Source: Roseivirga sp. (GTDB lineage: Bacteria > Bacteroidota > Bacteroidia > Cytophagales > Cyclobacteriaceae). Taken from it: 64,000 nt of DNA. Both the position numbers and the translations under genes were made by a program. The stretch covers positions 62,001 through 126,000 of the forward strand of contig JAJCYM010000094.1 in NCBI GenBank assembly GCA_029262895.1, written 5' to 3'. Each line of letters opens with the position of its first letter. Position 1 is the first letter of the stretch. The notes beneath the pieces were generated by a model. The model was given only the letters and a program-made list of their open reading frames with translations, ran no database searches and was not told the DNA's origin. Below are positions 35,012-44,075 of the stretch, piece by piece.

Positions 35012-38000
35012 ATGTACCGAAAAACATTACTCTTCGCCTTACTGTTTGTTTCATTCGGGTCACTAAAAGCTCAAAACACACTGTACCAAGGCTCTGAAAG
35101 TCGTCATTTCAGGGCTGGCATGGAACTGATTGAAAAAGAGAAATTTAGCGCAGCCCGTGAACAGTTTGAGCTATACCTCAAGAACCCCGGTGGTGAAATT
35201 AAAAAAGGGGACGCGGAATACTACATTGCCTTTTGCGCATTGAATTTAGACAATGCTGATGGGCCTCAACTCATTTCTGATTTTGTAAAGGATCGGCCGA
35301 ATCATCCAAAAGCGGCTAAGGCCTACTATAACCTTGGGGTAGTCAACTTCAAAAACAAAGATTATACAAACGCTGCCAAGTATCTGCGCATGGTTAATCC
35401 TTTGCTGCTTAGTGCTGAAGAGAAGCTTGAGACCAATTTTAAAATTGGGTATTCTGAGTACGCCAAAAAGCGAAACAAGGAAGCGGCCAAGTATTTCGAT
35501 CTGGCAAAGAGAGACCAAAGCCCTTATTATGCCGATGCCAATTACTATTCAGGATTTCTGGCTTACAACAACGAAAATTATGACAAAGCGCTGGTTGACC
35601 TGAAGAAAGCCGAAGCGACAGCCAAATATAAGGATGCGGTTCCTGTTATGATTGCCAGTGCTTATTACAAGCAGGAGCGCTATGATGAATTGTATACTTA
35701 CTCTGAGGGTATTAAAGGAGCTGAAAAAACAAAGCGCAGAATTACTAACCTGTCCCAAATTTATCTGATCACAGCCGAGGCATTATACAAAGAGGAACGT
35801 TGGCAAGCCGCCACAGAATATTTTGGGTTTTACACTAAAATGGCCAGCAGAAACCTGTCTTCAGAGATTCTTTACAGGCTTGGTTACGCGCAATACATGG
35901 ACGGCCAACACCAAGCAGCCATCAACACTTTCAAAAGAGTAGCACTCAGCCGCGGGTCGATTGGTCAATATGCTTCCTACTATTTAGGACAGCTTTATGT
36001 TGAACAAGAAAACTACCTTTTCGCTGCATCTGCTTTCAAAAAGGCTAGTGACCTGGAGTATAACAAAGAAATTCAGGAAGAGTCCGCATTCAACTTTGCT
36101 AAAGTGAATTTCCAGGCCTCCAAGTATTCCATTGTTATTTTGGCCCTGGATCGATTTATGAAGAAGTATCCCGCGAGCGACTACGTTCCCGAGGCAAATA
36201 ACTTATTAAGCGAGGCATTTCTGAATACGAATGATTATTCAAGGGCAGTCTCCTTCATAGAACGCATTGAGAATAAGAGTCCAAGGATTCAGGAGGCGTA
36301 TCAAAAAGTGACCTTTTTCAAAGGGACAGAATTTTACAATGCCGCGCGATATAATAATGCTGTTCAAATGTTTAACAAGTCGATCCAATACCCTGTGGAT
36401 AAGGATTTGGCCACTTCAGCACATTTTTGGAAAGCGGAAGCCTTTGCAACAGCTAAGGCCTACCCAAGAGCGATACAGGCATATCAGGACGTTTTTGCAA
36501 CCCGAAACACTAATTCTCCCTATCACTTGAAAGCAAATTATGGAGTGGCATATGCCTACTATAATAGTAAGGATTACAAAAATGCCAGGATTTATTTTAA
36601 GCGCTATACAGACTTGCTTGAGAGGGCAGGGGACAAACAAAACTACTACGATGCGCTGGTACGATTAGCCGATTGCTACTATGTTGATAAGGCTTATCCC
36701 GCTGCTATTAATGCCTACCAGGTGGCCATTGACAAGAACATCCCGGATGCCGATTATGCGTATTTCCAAAAGGGCGTGGTAAGAAACTTTCAGGATAAGA
36801 ATGACCTTGCCATCCAAAGCCTGGATATTGTGATTAGTCGCTACAGAGAATCGCGGTATTACGATGACGCTGTTTACAAAAAGGCTCAAGTTCAGTTAGA
36901 AAGTGGTGATTATCAGGGTGCGATTAGAGGCTTCACTGGTTTGATTGACAAGCTAACTCAGAGTCCTTTTATTCCATACGCCTATGAAAGTAGGGCAAGG
37001 TCACATTTCAATATGAAGAACTATGCCGAGGCTGAAAGAGATTATAAGACCATACTGGATAGCTATGTAACTAGTGGAATCGCAAACAGCGCATTGCTCG
37101 GTCTTCAGAATACACTGACCATCCAGGACAAGACCTTAGAGTTCGATAGATATCTGACTAAATACAGGTCTGCCAATCCGGATAATGAAGCTTTAGAAAG
37201 TATTGAATTTGAGTCAGCTAAGAATCTTTATTTCGGTCAGCAATACAATGCGGCAATTGGGGCTTTTGAGAATTATATCAAGACTTACCCTGAAAGTGCA
37301 CTCATTTACGATTCGAAGTTCTATATGGCGGAGAGTTACTATCGTCAAGATAATATTGACCGGGCTTTGGAAACCTACTATGATGTCTATAGGGACGGTA
37401 AGATTACTGGGATGGACAGGGTATTTGAAAGAATTGGAGAGCTTCAGCTAAAGAAAGGTGATTTTCAAGAGGCAGCCTCTTTCTATTCCAAATTGGAAGA
37501 TTTGGCCCAAAACAAAAGGCAGCAAAGCGATGCTTGGGCAGGGTTACTTGAATCTTATTTCAAATTGGCCAGGTATGATTCTATGCGGCTCTACGCGAAC
37601 ACAATCATTCAAAGGGGAAGCGTTTCTCAAGACGCTACAAATAAGGCACAACTTTATTTGGGCAAGGCAGCTTATGCAGAAGGAGATTTTAACAATGCAA
37701 TTGATGAATTTCTGACCACGCTCAACACCTCAAAAGATGCCTACGGAGCCGAGTCTCAATATATGATTGGGTTGATATTTCATCAACAAAAGCAGTACAG
37801 ACAATCAAACAATACACTTTTTGAGGTTAATGAGAATTTCTCAGCCTACAGTGAGTGGCTGGGGAAAACATTTTTGTTGATGGCCGATAATTATGTAGCG
37901 TTGGAAGAGTTGTTCCAGGCAAAAGCCACCCTGAATTCTGTAATTGAAAACGCTACTATCACTGAGATTGTTGATCAAGCCAAGGCTAAGCTGGTAGAGG

Positions 38001-38068
38001 TTGAGAAATTGGAGGGAAGTTTGGAACAGGCCGAAGTGCCAAAGGACACAACTGGTAATAATAATTGA
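35012..38068 (+). CDS. Large exported TPR-repeat protein
   Basis: 1018 residues from the ATG at 35012; a TTG at 34976 opens the frame earlier but the signal peptide MYRKTLLFALLFVSFGSLKAQ begins here. The remainder is almost entirely TPR or TPR-like repeats (YYNLGVVNFKNKDYTNAAKYL, YYSGFLAYNNENYDKALVDL, YLGQLYVEQENYLFAASAF, YMIGLIFHQQKQYRQSNNTLFEV), giving a long periplasmic solenoid. It ends with the overlap TGATG to the following beta-barrel gene, so the two are translated together and probably bind each other. Scaffold for envelope assembly is a fair inference. Confidence 0.85.
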   Translation: MYRKTLLFALLFVSFGSLKAQNTLYQGSESRHFRAGMELIEKEKFSAAREQFELYLKNPGGEIKKGDAEYYIAFCALNLDNADGPQLISDFVKDRPNHPKAAKAYYNLGVVNFKNKDYTNAAKYLRMVNPLLLSAEEKLETNFKIGYSEYAKKRNKEAAKYFDLAKRDQSPYYADANYYSGFLAYNNENYDKALVDLKKAEATAKYKDAVPVMIASAYYKQERYDELYTYSEGIKGAEKTKRRITNLSQIYLITAEALYKEERWQAATEYFGFYTKMASRNLSSEILYRLGYAQYMDGQHQAAINTFKRVALSRGSIGQYASYYLGQLYVEQENYLFAASAFKKASDLEYNKEIQEESAFNFAKVNFQASKYSIVILALDRFMKKYPASDYVPEANNLLSEAFLNTNDYSRAVSFIERIENKSPRIQEAYQKVTFFKGTEFYNAARYNNAVQMFNKSIQYPVDKDLATSAHFWKAEAFATAKAYPRAIQAYQDVFATRNTNSPYHLKANYGVAYAYYNSKDYKNARIYFKRYTDLLERAGDKQNYYDALVRLADCYYVDKAYPAAINAYQVAIDKNIPDADYAYFQKGVVRNFQDKNDLAIQSLDIVISRYRESRYYDDAVYKKAQVQLESGDYQGAIRGFTGLIDKLTQSPFIPYAYESRARSHFNMKNYAEAERDYKTILDSYVTSGIANSALLGLQNTLTIQDKTLEFDRYLTKYRSANPDNEALESIEFESAKNLYFGQQYNAAIGAFENYIKTYPESALIYDSKFYMAESYYRQDNIDRALETYYDVYRDGKITGMDRVFERIGELQLKKGDFQEAASFYSKLEDLAQNKRQQSDAWAGLLESYFKLARYDSMRLYANTIIQRGSVSQDATNKAQLYLGKAAYAEGDFNNAIDEFLTTLNTSKDAYGAESQYMIGLIFHQQKQYRQSNNTLFEVNENFSAYSEWLGKTFLLMADNYVALEELFQAKATLNSVIENATITEIVDQAKAKLVEVEKLEGSLEQAEVPKDTTGNNN

Positions 38069-39753
38069 TGAAGCCGATGTTGAAATCAAAGACGTTTATC
38101 TACACTTTTATTCTGGTTTTGATAGCTCCGGCTTTTGCCCTTGCCCAGGGAGGTGGTGGAGATCAGAGGGGAGAGATTGAAGGTGCTCAGTTTGTGATAG
38201 TTAAAGGAAGAAAAATCACACTGCCACCGGCCATTAGAAATTTTGAAAAAATACCACTCCTTCCGGTCAGCAAGGCGGCCTCGCAGCAAACTTATCAGTT
38301 CAAAACCTACAATTTTGGATTGAAGACACTTTCTCCATCATTCAGGCCAGTTGGACTCAGAGTGAATGAAAAGCAAAAGGAAATTTCAGGAAACTATGTC
38401 AAGGTGGGTTATGGAAACTATTCAACACCCTTTCTTGAAGCGTACCTGGGCTCGTTGAGAAGCAGAGACTATGTTTTCAATACCTATGTCCGTCATTTGT
38501 CTTCCAAAAACGGGCCGGTCTTTGATGAGAATTCAGGAAACTCTGATACCGAAGTTTCTTTAGGAGGTAAGTACTTTAATGGTATTAACACGGTGTCAGG
38601 ATCATTAAACTACATGGGCAGCAAAGTTCATTTTTATGGATATAATCCAGTATTGGATTTACCTGCCAGCAATATTGAACAAAAATTTAATGGGTTCTCG
38701 GCCAAATTGGGAGTCGAGAAAACCAAAAAAGATGAACTTGGGACCTATCACTTTTTAACGGACTGGAGCTTTTTTAGAGATAATCTGAATGCAAGAGAAA
38801 ATAAGTTCGCATTTGACCTGGGACTCGGTTATCGGCCAAATGAAAAATTTCAATTGAGTGTTCAGGGGATTGCCATCTTTTCAAAAAGAGAAGACGCTGT
38901 TGAAACCAAAAGAAATTATTATAGCCTAAGGCCACGCATCACATATACCGGTGATATATTCTCGATAACCGGTGGAGTGAATCTGGTTGATGACAATGAG
39001 GATTTGCCAACTGCGATGGATGCAGATGAGGGCCTTGGAATATTTCCCTATGTGAAGCTATCTGTCAACCCAAGTGCTAGCGTTGGACTTTACGCAGGCT
39101 ACGAGGGTGATCTGGAGATGAATACTTTCCAAGGATTTGCACAGGATATGCCATTCTTACAGCCTGATTTCACACTTTATAACACTGAAAAATCGAGTGA
39201 TATTTTCGCAGGAGTAGAGGTGGAATTGATTGAAGGAGTCAGGTTAAATGGGGGACTGTCTATAGCCACCTTAAAAAGGTTGCCATTCTTCACAAATGCC
39301 ATTACCGATTCCACGCGCTTTGAGGTAATTTACGATGGTGGAGATACTGATAGACTTAATATCTTCAGTGAGTTGGTTTACGAGAAACCCAACGAAATTA
39401 GGAGCTCACTTCGCTTCGATTTTTATGATTACACTTTGGCAACATTAACCAATCCCTATCATAGGCCTCAATTTAAGGCCACAGCACACACCACGGTATT
39501 CCCAATCGAAAAGCTCACGGTTAAAGCAGACCTGTTTTATTTAGGAGGGTTACATGGGCTTAACAGAGCGGTAAATGTTGAAAAGGAATTGGACAGTATT
39601 ATAGATTTAAACATACAAGGCACTTATGAGTTATCACCACAGTTTGGTGTTTTTATGCAGCTGAATAATGTGTTTGGGAAGGAGTATGAACGGTTCTTGA
39701 ATTACCCTAATAGGGGAATCCAATTTCTTGCTGGTGTTTCTATTTCTTTTTAA
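38068..39753 (+). CDS. Outer-membrane beta-barrel protein, TonB-receptor-like
   Basis: 561 residues; ATG at 38068 shares its A with the stop of the TPR gene (an earlier in-frame TTG at 38065 is not needed). Signal peptide MLKSKTFIYTFILVLIAPAFALAQ. The bulk shows repeating amphipathic strands with aromatic ends (GNYVKVGYGNYSTPFLEAYLGS, YVFNTYVRHLS, VSGSLNYMGSKVHFYGY, YGLYAGYEG-like segments) and a final strand GIQFLAGVSISF ending in Phe, typical for barrels. There is no clear plug domain, so it is TonB-receptor-like only in its barrel. The TonB-type genes that follow may energise it. Confidence 0.75.
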   Translation: MKPMLKSKTFIYTFILVLIAPAFALAQGGGGDQRGEIEGAQFVIVKGRKITLPPAIRNFEKIPLLPVSKAASQQTYQFKTYNFGLKTLSPSFRPVGLRVNEKQKEISGNYVKVGYGNYSTPFLEAYLGSLRSRDYVFNTYVRHLSSKNGPVFDENSGNSDTEVSLGGKYFNGINTVSGSLNYMGSKVHFYGYNPVLDLPASNIEQKFNGFSAKLGVEKTKKDELGTYHFLTDWSFFRDNLNARENKFAFDLGLGYRPNEKFQLSVQGIAIFSKREDAVETKRNYYSLRPRITYTGDIFSITGGVNLVDDNEDLPTAMDADEGLGIFPYVKLSVNPSASVGLYAGYEGDLEMNTFQGFAQDMPFLQPDFTLYNTEKSSDIFAGVEVELIEGVRLNGGLSIATLKRLPFFTNAITDSTRFEVIYDGGDTDRLNIFSELVYEKPNEIRSSLRFDFYDYTLATLTNPYHRPQFKATAHTTVFPIEKLTVKADLFYLGGLHGLNRAVNVEKELDSIIDLNIQGTYELSPQFGVFMQLNNVFGKEYERFLNYPNRGIQFLAGVSISF

Positions 39754-39835
39754 TTGTTGAGAAGGTCTCTTTTAGTTTTAATAAAGTTTGAAGATTTCGT
39801 TAATTTGAAAAAAATCAACCAACCTTTTACCCTAT

Positions 39836-40660
39836 ATGGCTGCACAAAAGAAGAGTGATTCTTCAGACGATAATAAAAAGAAAAAGGCTTCACCTAAATC
39901 AAGTCCGGCTAAAAAGGCGACTCCGGCAGCCAAAAAGTCTACTTCAGCAACAAAAAAGACAACCCCGGCAGCGAAAAAACCAGTTGCTAAAAAGAAACCT
40001 GCCCCCAGAAAAAAACCAACTCCAAAACCTAAAGAAGAATCTAAAGCACCAACTCCAGTTGTTGTGCCTGATGATGATTTTGGTTTGGAAGAAGTGGATT
40101 TGCAGCCAATAGAGGAACCTAAGGCTGAAGAGCCGATTATGTCAATGGAGCCTGCACCTAGGGAATCGGTAATGGCCTCGAATCCAAAGCGTAATGAAAT
40201 AAGGAGGGAAAAGAAAAATAAGGGTGGTATTTGGATTATCATTGTCCTATTGCTACTGGCTGCTGCTGCAGTGTACTTCTTCGTACTCAAAAAACCAGCT
40301 CCTGAACCACAGGAAGAGCCGGTAGAACTACCACAGAGTCAACCCGAACCGGAGCCAGAACCAGCGCCTGTAGAGCAGGAACCCGAACCAGAGCCAGAAC
40401 CTTTGGCACTTATTACAATTTCCGAAGTTCAAGGACGTTTTTATGTCGTGGTTGGCAGTTTCTTTGACAATGACCTTGCTATTGATAAAGCGAATGCAAT
40501 TATTAAATCAGGAGTACAGGCTTATGTGCTGGAACCACAGGAAGGACAATTTTATTACCGAGTTGGAATTAGCGAATCTGCTGATTTTGCCGCAGCCAAT
40601 TCAGGATTAGATGAACTTAAACAAACATTCGGAGACGATATCTGGGTATTGAAATATTAG
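39836..40660 (+). CDS. SPOR-domain membrane protein with Lys/Ala/Pro-rich N-terminus
   Basis: 274 residues. The cytoplasmic N-terminus (1-70) is a low-complexity Lys/Ala/Pro region with AAKK and KKP repeats that could bind nucleic acid or acidic partners. One TM (about 132-150, GIWIIIVLLLLAAAAVYFFVL) is followed by a PEPEPEP linker and a C-terminal SPOR domain (205-274, GRFYVVVGSFFDNDLAIDKANAIIKSGVQAYVL, YYRVGISESAD). SPOR domains bind peptidoglycan stripped of stem peptides at the division site. One base separates it from the ExbB/TolQ gene, so it is probably part of the same envelope-constriction unit. Confidence 0.88.
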   Translation: MAAQKKSDSSDDNKKKKASPKSSPAKKATPAAKKSTSATKKTTPAAKKPVAKKKPAPRKKPTPKPKEESKAPTPVVVPDDDFGLEEVDLQPIEEPKAEEPIMSMEPAPRESVMASNPKRNEIRREKKNKGGIWIIIVLLLLAAAAVYFFVLKKPAPEPQEEPVELPQSQPEPEPEPAPVEQEPEPEPEPLALITISEVQGRFYVVVGSFFDNDLAIDKANAIIKSGVQAYVLEPQEGQFYYRVGISESADFAAANSGLDELKQTFGDDIWVLKY

Positions 40661-40661
40661 T

Positions 40662-41342
40662 ATGGTATTTATACAAGAATTGACTTCATCGGACTCATTG
40701 GGAGTTTCGGGTGAAGATGGGGGGGTATTATTCTTTCTTGACTTACTTTTAAAAGGGGGCTTTTGGCTTGTTCCAATTGCAGCTTTGTCGATAGTGGCAA
40801 TCTACATTTTTGTAGAACGCTTCAGGACTATCAAAAGAGCATCGAATCACCCTTTGGAGTTTATGGACAAGATCAAAAACCTTGTGCTTGAGGGAGATAT
40901 TAATGGAGCAAAACTAGTGTGCTCTCAAACAGAATCTCCAATTGCCAAGATGATTGAAAAGGGAGTCCATAGGATTGGGAGTCCATTGAAGAACATTGAG
41001 GCTTCTATTGAGAACGTAGGTAAAATCGAAATTTATAAGCTTGAAAAGAACTTGTCACTGCTTGCGACCATAGCGGGTGCTGCTCCGATGATTGGTTTTT
41101 TAGGGACCGTTACGGGGATGATTCAGGCCTTTATTGCTATTGCTCAGGAAGAAGGTTCTGTAAGCCCGAAATTGCTTTCTACGGGTATTTACGAAGCCAT
41201 GATTACCACTGCTGCAGGTTTAGTAGTTGGTATTATCGCATACCTGGGGTATAATTTCCTGGTGGCGCGTGTTCAGAAGGTGATCCACAATATGGAGTAT
41301 ACCTCGATAGATTTTATTGACCTACTACAAGAGCCTAGCTAA
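40662..41342 (+). CDS. MotA/TolQ/ExbB proton-channel protein
   Basis: 226 residues with three TM segments (about 25-48 GGFWLVPIAALSIVAIYIFVE, 125-150 LSLLATIAGAAPMIGFLGTVTGMIQAF, 165-195 IYEAMITTAAGLVVGIIAYLGYNF). The conserved TolQ/ExbB signatures GAAPMIGFLGTVTGMI and EAMITTAAGLVVGI are intact, including the Thr residues lining the proton path. It forms the pentamer that, with ExbD, uses the proton gradient to drive the TonB-type partner. Its stop shares an A with the ExbD start (TAATG). Confidence 0.94.
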   Translation: MVFIQELTSSDSLGVSGEDGGVLFFLDLLLKGGFWLVPIAALSIVAIYIFVERFRTIKRASNHPLEFMDKIKNLVLEGDINGAKLVCSQTESPIAKMIEKGVHRIGSPLKNIEASIENVGKIEIYKLEKNLSLLATIAGAAPMIGFLGTVTGMIQAFIAIAQEEGSVSPKLLSTGIYEAMITTAAGLVVGIIAYLGYNFLVARVQKVIHNMEYTSIDFIDLLQEPS

Positions 41343-41731
41343 TGGATTTAAAGTCGAAACATAAGGTAGAAAGTGCATTCAACATGGCTTCAATGACCGA
41401 CATTGTATTTCTGTTATTGATCTTTTTTATGCTGACTGCTTCCTTTGTTACTCCTTCAGGTTTGCCTGTGAATCTGCCCTCCGCGGCAGGATCGAGCATT
41501 GTTATGCAGAAAAACACTATTAGTATTACCGCAGACCTGAGGTACTATCTGAATGATCGGGAAGTGTCATTGAATACACTTGAGAGGGAATTGTCCGCAT
41601 TGGTTGGAACGGAGGAAGGTTCTGTATCCTTACATGTAGATGGATCAGTAGATACGGAATATTCTATGAGAGTAGCTGGAATAGCTGCCAAATTAAAACA
41701 GAAAACTACGTTTGTCGTTAAACCAAACTAG
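41342..41731 (+). CDS. ExbD/TolR family protein
   Basis: 129 residues with a single TM near residues 17-35 (MTDIVFLLLIFFMLTAS), where D18 of MTDIVFLLLIFFML is the conserved proton-carrying Asp. Then comes a periplasmic part with the LPVNLPSAAGS and TISITADLRYYLNDREV strands and the final KQKTTFVVKP. It completes the proton motor with the ExbB-like protein before it. The stop TAG is followed directly by the ATG of the TonB-like gene. Confidence 0.93.
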   Translation: MDLKSKHKVESAFNMASMTDIVFLLLIFFMLTASFVTPSGLPVNLPSAAGSSIVMQKNTISITADLRYYLNDREVSLNTLERELSALVGTEEGSVSLHVDGSVDTEYSMRVAGIAAKLKQKTTFVVKPN

Positions 41732-42676
41732 ATGAGTGAGCAGGAAAAAAAGGACAAGAAGGTTGGCATGATCGTTTCAGGCGCTTTTCATGCCTTGATT
41801 ATTGCGCTTTTCCTCATTCTTGTTGCCTGGAGAGAACCAAACCCACCTAATCCTGAATACGGTATTGAATTGAATATTGGGTTTGATGACAGTGGTTCAG
41901 GAGATACTCAAAGTACCGAACCTGCCGAAACAGAAGAAACAGTTGACCAACCTCCTTCGGCTGAGGAAGAGGCTCAAGACACCGAAGAAGAAGTTGTAGA
42001 AGAGGAACCTGCCGAGGAAATAACTGAGCCAACAGAAGAAGATGTTAAAGAAGAGGTTGAAGAGGCAGTGCCGGTAAAGAATGAGGAAACCGAAAAAACT
42101 GATCCGGAGGAAGTTGCAGAAACGCAAACAGAGGAGAGTGAAGTAAAGGTTGAAGAGAAGAAAGAAGAAACCAAGGACCCGGTTGAAGAGGTAAAACCAC
42201 CAGTAGAAGAAGAGAAGGAGGAAGTAAAGCCCAAACCAAAACCAACGGTCGACTCAAGGGCTGTAATGGGAGGGAAGAAGACGGACAATGATTCTAGTTC
42301 CTCGGCAAAAAGTGAGGGCTCTGCAACTAACGAAAAAGGCAATGAGGGCGATCCCGAGGGTAAGGTGGATCAAAAAGGGCTGATGAGCGGTGGTGGAGAT
42401 GGGGGTCCAGTTCTGGATTTAACTGGTTGGACCTGGGTCACAAAACCTGACCCAAAGGATGAATCTCAAGAAACGGGTAAAATCGTGTTTCGAATACGTA
42501 TTGACGATCGCGGGCAGGTATTGCAAGTCATTACTCTAGAATCTACAGTGAGCGCTGCTCTGGTGCGTATCTATCAAAAAGAAGTGGAGAAAGTAACCTT
42601 CAAACCACTCGGCTCCAATTCTCGGCCAGCTTCGACATCAGAGGGTAAGATCACATTCGTGATCAAGACTAATTAG
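41732..42676 (+). CDS. TonB/TolA-like energy transducer
   Basis: 314 residues. One N-terminal TM (about 12-32, MIVSGAFHALIIALFLILVAW), a long Glu/Pro/Lys-rich rigid linker (60-175) that can span the periplasm, a glycine/serine hinge and a C-terminal TonB-like domain (220-314) with GKIVFRIRIDDRGQVLQV and VEKVTFKPLG. It receives energy from the two preceding proton-motor genes. Whether it acts as TonB (uptake) or TolA (outer-membrane constriction) is open; the SPOR protein in the same operon favours the TolA-like reading. No Pal or TolB is in view. Confidence 0.85.
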   Translation: MSEQEKKDKKVGMIVSGAFHALIIALFLILVAWREPNPPNPEYGIELNIGFDDSGSGDTQSTEPAETEETVDQPPSAEEEAQDTEEEVVEEEPAEEITEPTEEDVKEEVEEAVPVKNEETEKTDPEEVAETQTEESEVKVEEKKEETKDPVEEVKPPVEEEKEEVKPKPKPTVDSRAVMGGKKTDNDSSSSAKSEGSATNEKGNEGDPEGKVDQKGLMSGGGDGGPVLDLTGWTWVTKPDPKDESQETGKIVFRIRIDDRGQVLQVITLESTVSAALVRIYQKEVEKVTFKPLGSNSRPASTSEGKITFVIKTN

Positions 42677-42771
42677 AATATTTACCTGATTTAATTATTT
42701 CGAAGTACTTAGGCGTTTTTAGCGATTGCTTAATGCTGAACTGTGAGGAAGGATGAAGCACATCCCGTACC

Positions 42772-42801
42772 CCTCAGAGTTATCCGCAGGAAACTCTGAG
42801 G
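42772..42801. repeat. 30-bp hairpin repeat, copy 2, in the folC leader
   Basis: Same arms as at 7268-7297 (CCTCAGAGTT / AACTCTGAGG), with only the three central loop bases changed. It lies 45 bases before the folC start and could form a leader hairpin in the mRNA. Confidence 0.75.
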
Positions 42802-42833
42802 ACTTACTGGCAGCACAAATCCATGACTCTTGC

Positions 42834-42841
42834 TATATTCG
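42834..42841 (+). promoter_or_regulatory. Weak -7-like box before folC
   Basis: TATATTCG is one change away from TAnnTTTG and lies 4 bases before the ATG at 42846. No good -33 box was found. If used, folC would have an almost leaderless transcript. Confidence 0.25.
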
Positions 42842-42845
42842 CGGC

Positions 42846-44075
42846 ATGAACTATGAGCAGACATTGGAATTCCTTTACAAGGCGTTGCCTATGTACCAGC
42901 GCGTAGGGGCAATGGCCTTTAAAAAGGACTTGAGCAACACGCTAAAGCTCTGTGAGGTACTTGGAAATCCTCAGGACAAGTTCAAATCAGTCCATGTGGC
43001 TGGTACAAATGGAAAAGGCAGCTCAAGCCATTCCATTGCTGCTGTATTGCAGCAAGCCGGTTATAAGACAGCACTCTATACATCCCCGCATCTAAAGTCA
43101 TTCACCGAGCGCATTCGAATCAATGGCAACGAGGTTGGCCCTGATGCAATCGTTAATTTTGTAGCCGATCATCGAGCGCTTATCGAGGAAATACAGCCCT
43201 CCTTCTTTGAAATGACTGTGGTCATGGCTTTTGATAATTTCGCCAGGGAAGAAGTTGATATAGCCGTAATCGAAGTTGGCTTAGGCGGTAGGTTGGATTC
43301 GACCAATGTAATTACTCCAGAGGTTGGTCTGATCACCAATATTGGATTGGATCACACAGATATGCTTGGCGAAACCTTGGCCGAAATTGCCATTGAAAAG
43401 GCCGGAATCATCAAAAAAGATGTTCCGATTGTGATCGGTGCGACCCAAAATGAAACAAAAGACATTTTTTCGAAAATCGCCATAGAGCGAGAAACGATCA
43501 TCGAATTTGCGGATCAAGTGGGGTATGATATTTCGCGTTATGACCTTGACCTAAAGGGAAGCTACCAAAAGAAAAATATTCCTGGAGTATTATCAGTACT
43601 CTCAAAGCTTAGCAATTTGGGTTACAATATTTCTCCTGACGATATCAAAAGCGGTCTTAAGAATGTCATATCACTTACCGGGCTTAAAGGGAGATGGCAA
43701 AAATTGGGTGAGGCACCTTTGGTCATTTGTGATACTGGTCATAATATGGATGCCTTTGATTTACTCATGAGGCAAATCTCCGATATCACATTTGAAACCT
43801 TGCATATGGTAATGGGATTTGTTAACGACAAGAACATATCTTCCCTGTTGGAAATGCTGCCCTCAAATGCTCACATGTATTTTTGCAAGGCGAATGTACC
43901 CAGGGCCATGGATCTGGATAGCCTAAGAGCTGCGGCTAAGAGTTTCTTCCCTCATGCCACATATATCAGCGATGTTAATCAAGCCTTGAACACTGCCAGG
44001 GCCTCAGCCAAGCCCAATGATTTAATCTTTGTTGGTGGCAGCACCTTTGTTGTAGCGGAATTGGACAATCTCTAA
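42846..44075 (+). CDS. folC: Folylpolyglutamate / dihydrofolate synthase
   Basis: 409 residues. Adds glutamate to folates in the cytoplasm and may also make dihydrofolate from dihydropteroate. Start taken at the ATG 42846 (MNYEQTLEFLYKALPMYQRVGAMAF), the usual N-terminus of this family; the 31 codons before it in the same frame cover a repeat hairpin and look non-coding. Motifs: the P-loop GTNGKGSSSHSIA, SPHLKSFTERIRING, TNIGLDHTDMLGETLAEIAIEKAGIIK, and DTGHNMDAF in the C-terminal domain. Coupled by TAATG to trmB. Confidence 0.92.
   Translation: MNYEQTLEFLYKALPMYQRVGAMAFKKDLSNTLKLCEVLGNPQDKFKSVHVAGTNGKGSSSHSIAAVLQQAGYKTALYTSPHLKSFTERIRINGNEVGPDAIVNFVADHRALIEEIQPSFFEMTVVMAFDNFAREEVDIAVIEVGLGGRLDSTNVITPEVGLITNIGLDHTDMLGETLAEIAIEKAGIIKKDVPIVIGATQNETKDIFSKIAIERETIIEFADQVGYDISRYDLDLKGSYQKKNIPGVLSVLSKLSNLGYNISPDDIKSGLKNVISLTGLKGRWQKLGEAPLVICDTGHNMDAFDLLMRQISDITFETLHMVMGFVNDKNISSLLEMLPSNAHMYFCKANVPRAMDLDSLRAAAKSFFPHATYISDVNQALNTARASAKPNDLIFVGGSTFVVAELDNL

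Noticed and set aside
39832-40290. 152-codon minus frame rich in Gly, Ala and Phe
   Set aside because: Opposite strand of the Lys/Ala/Pro-rich SPOR gene; the composition is explained by AAG/GCN codons.
41847-42342. Long Ser- and Pro-rich frames on the minus strand
   Set aside because: They are the reverse of the Glu/Pro/Lys-rich linker of the TonB-like gene; low-complexity codons leave the opposite frames open by chance.
42753-42845. N-terminal extension of FolC
   Set aside because: Covers a dispersed hairpin repeat and does not fit the family N-terminus.
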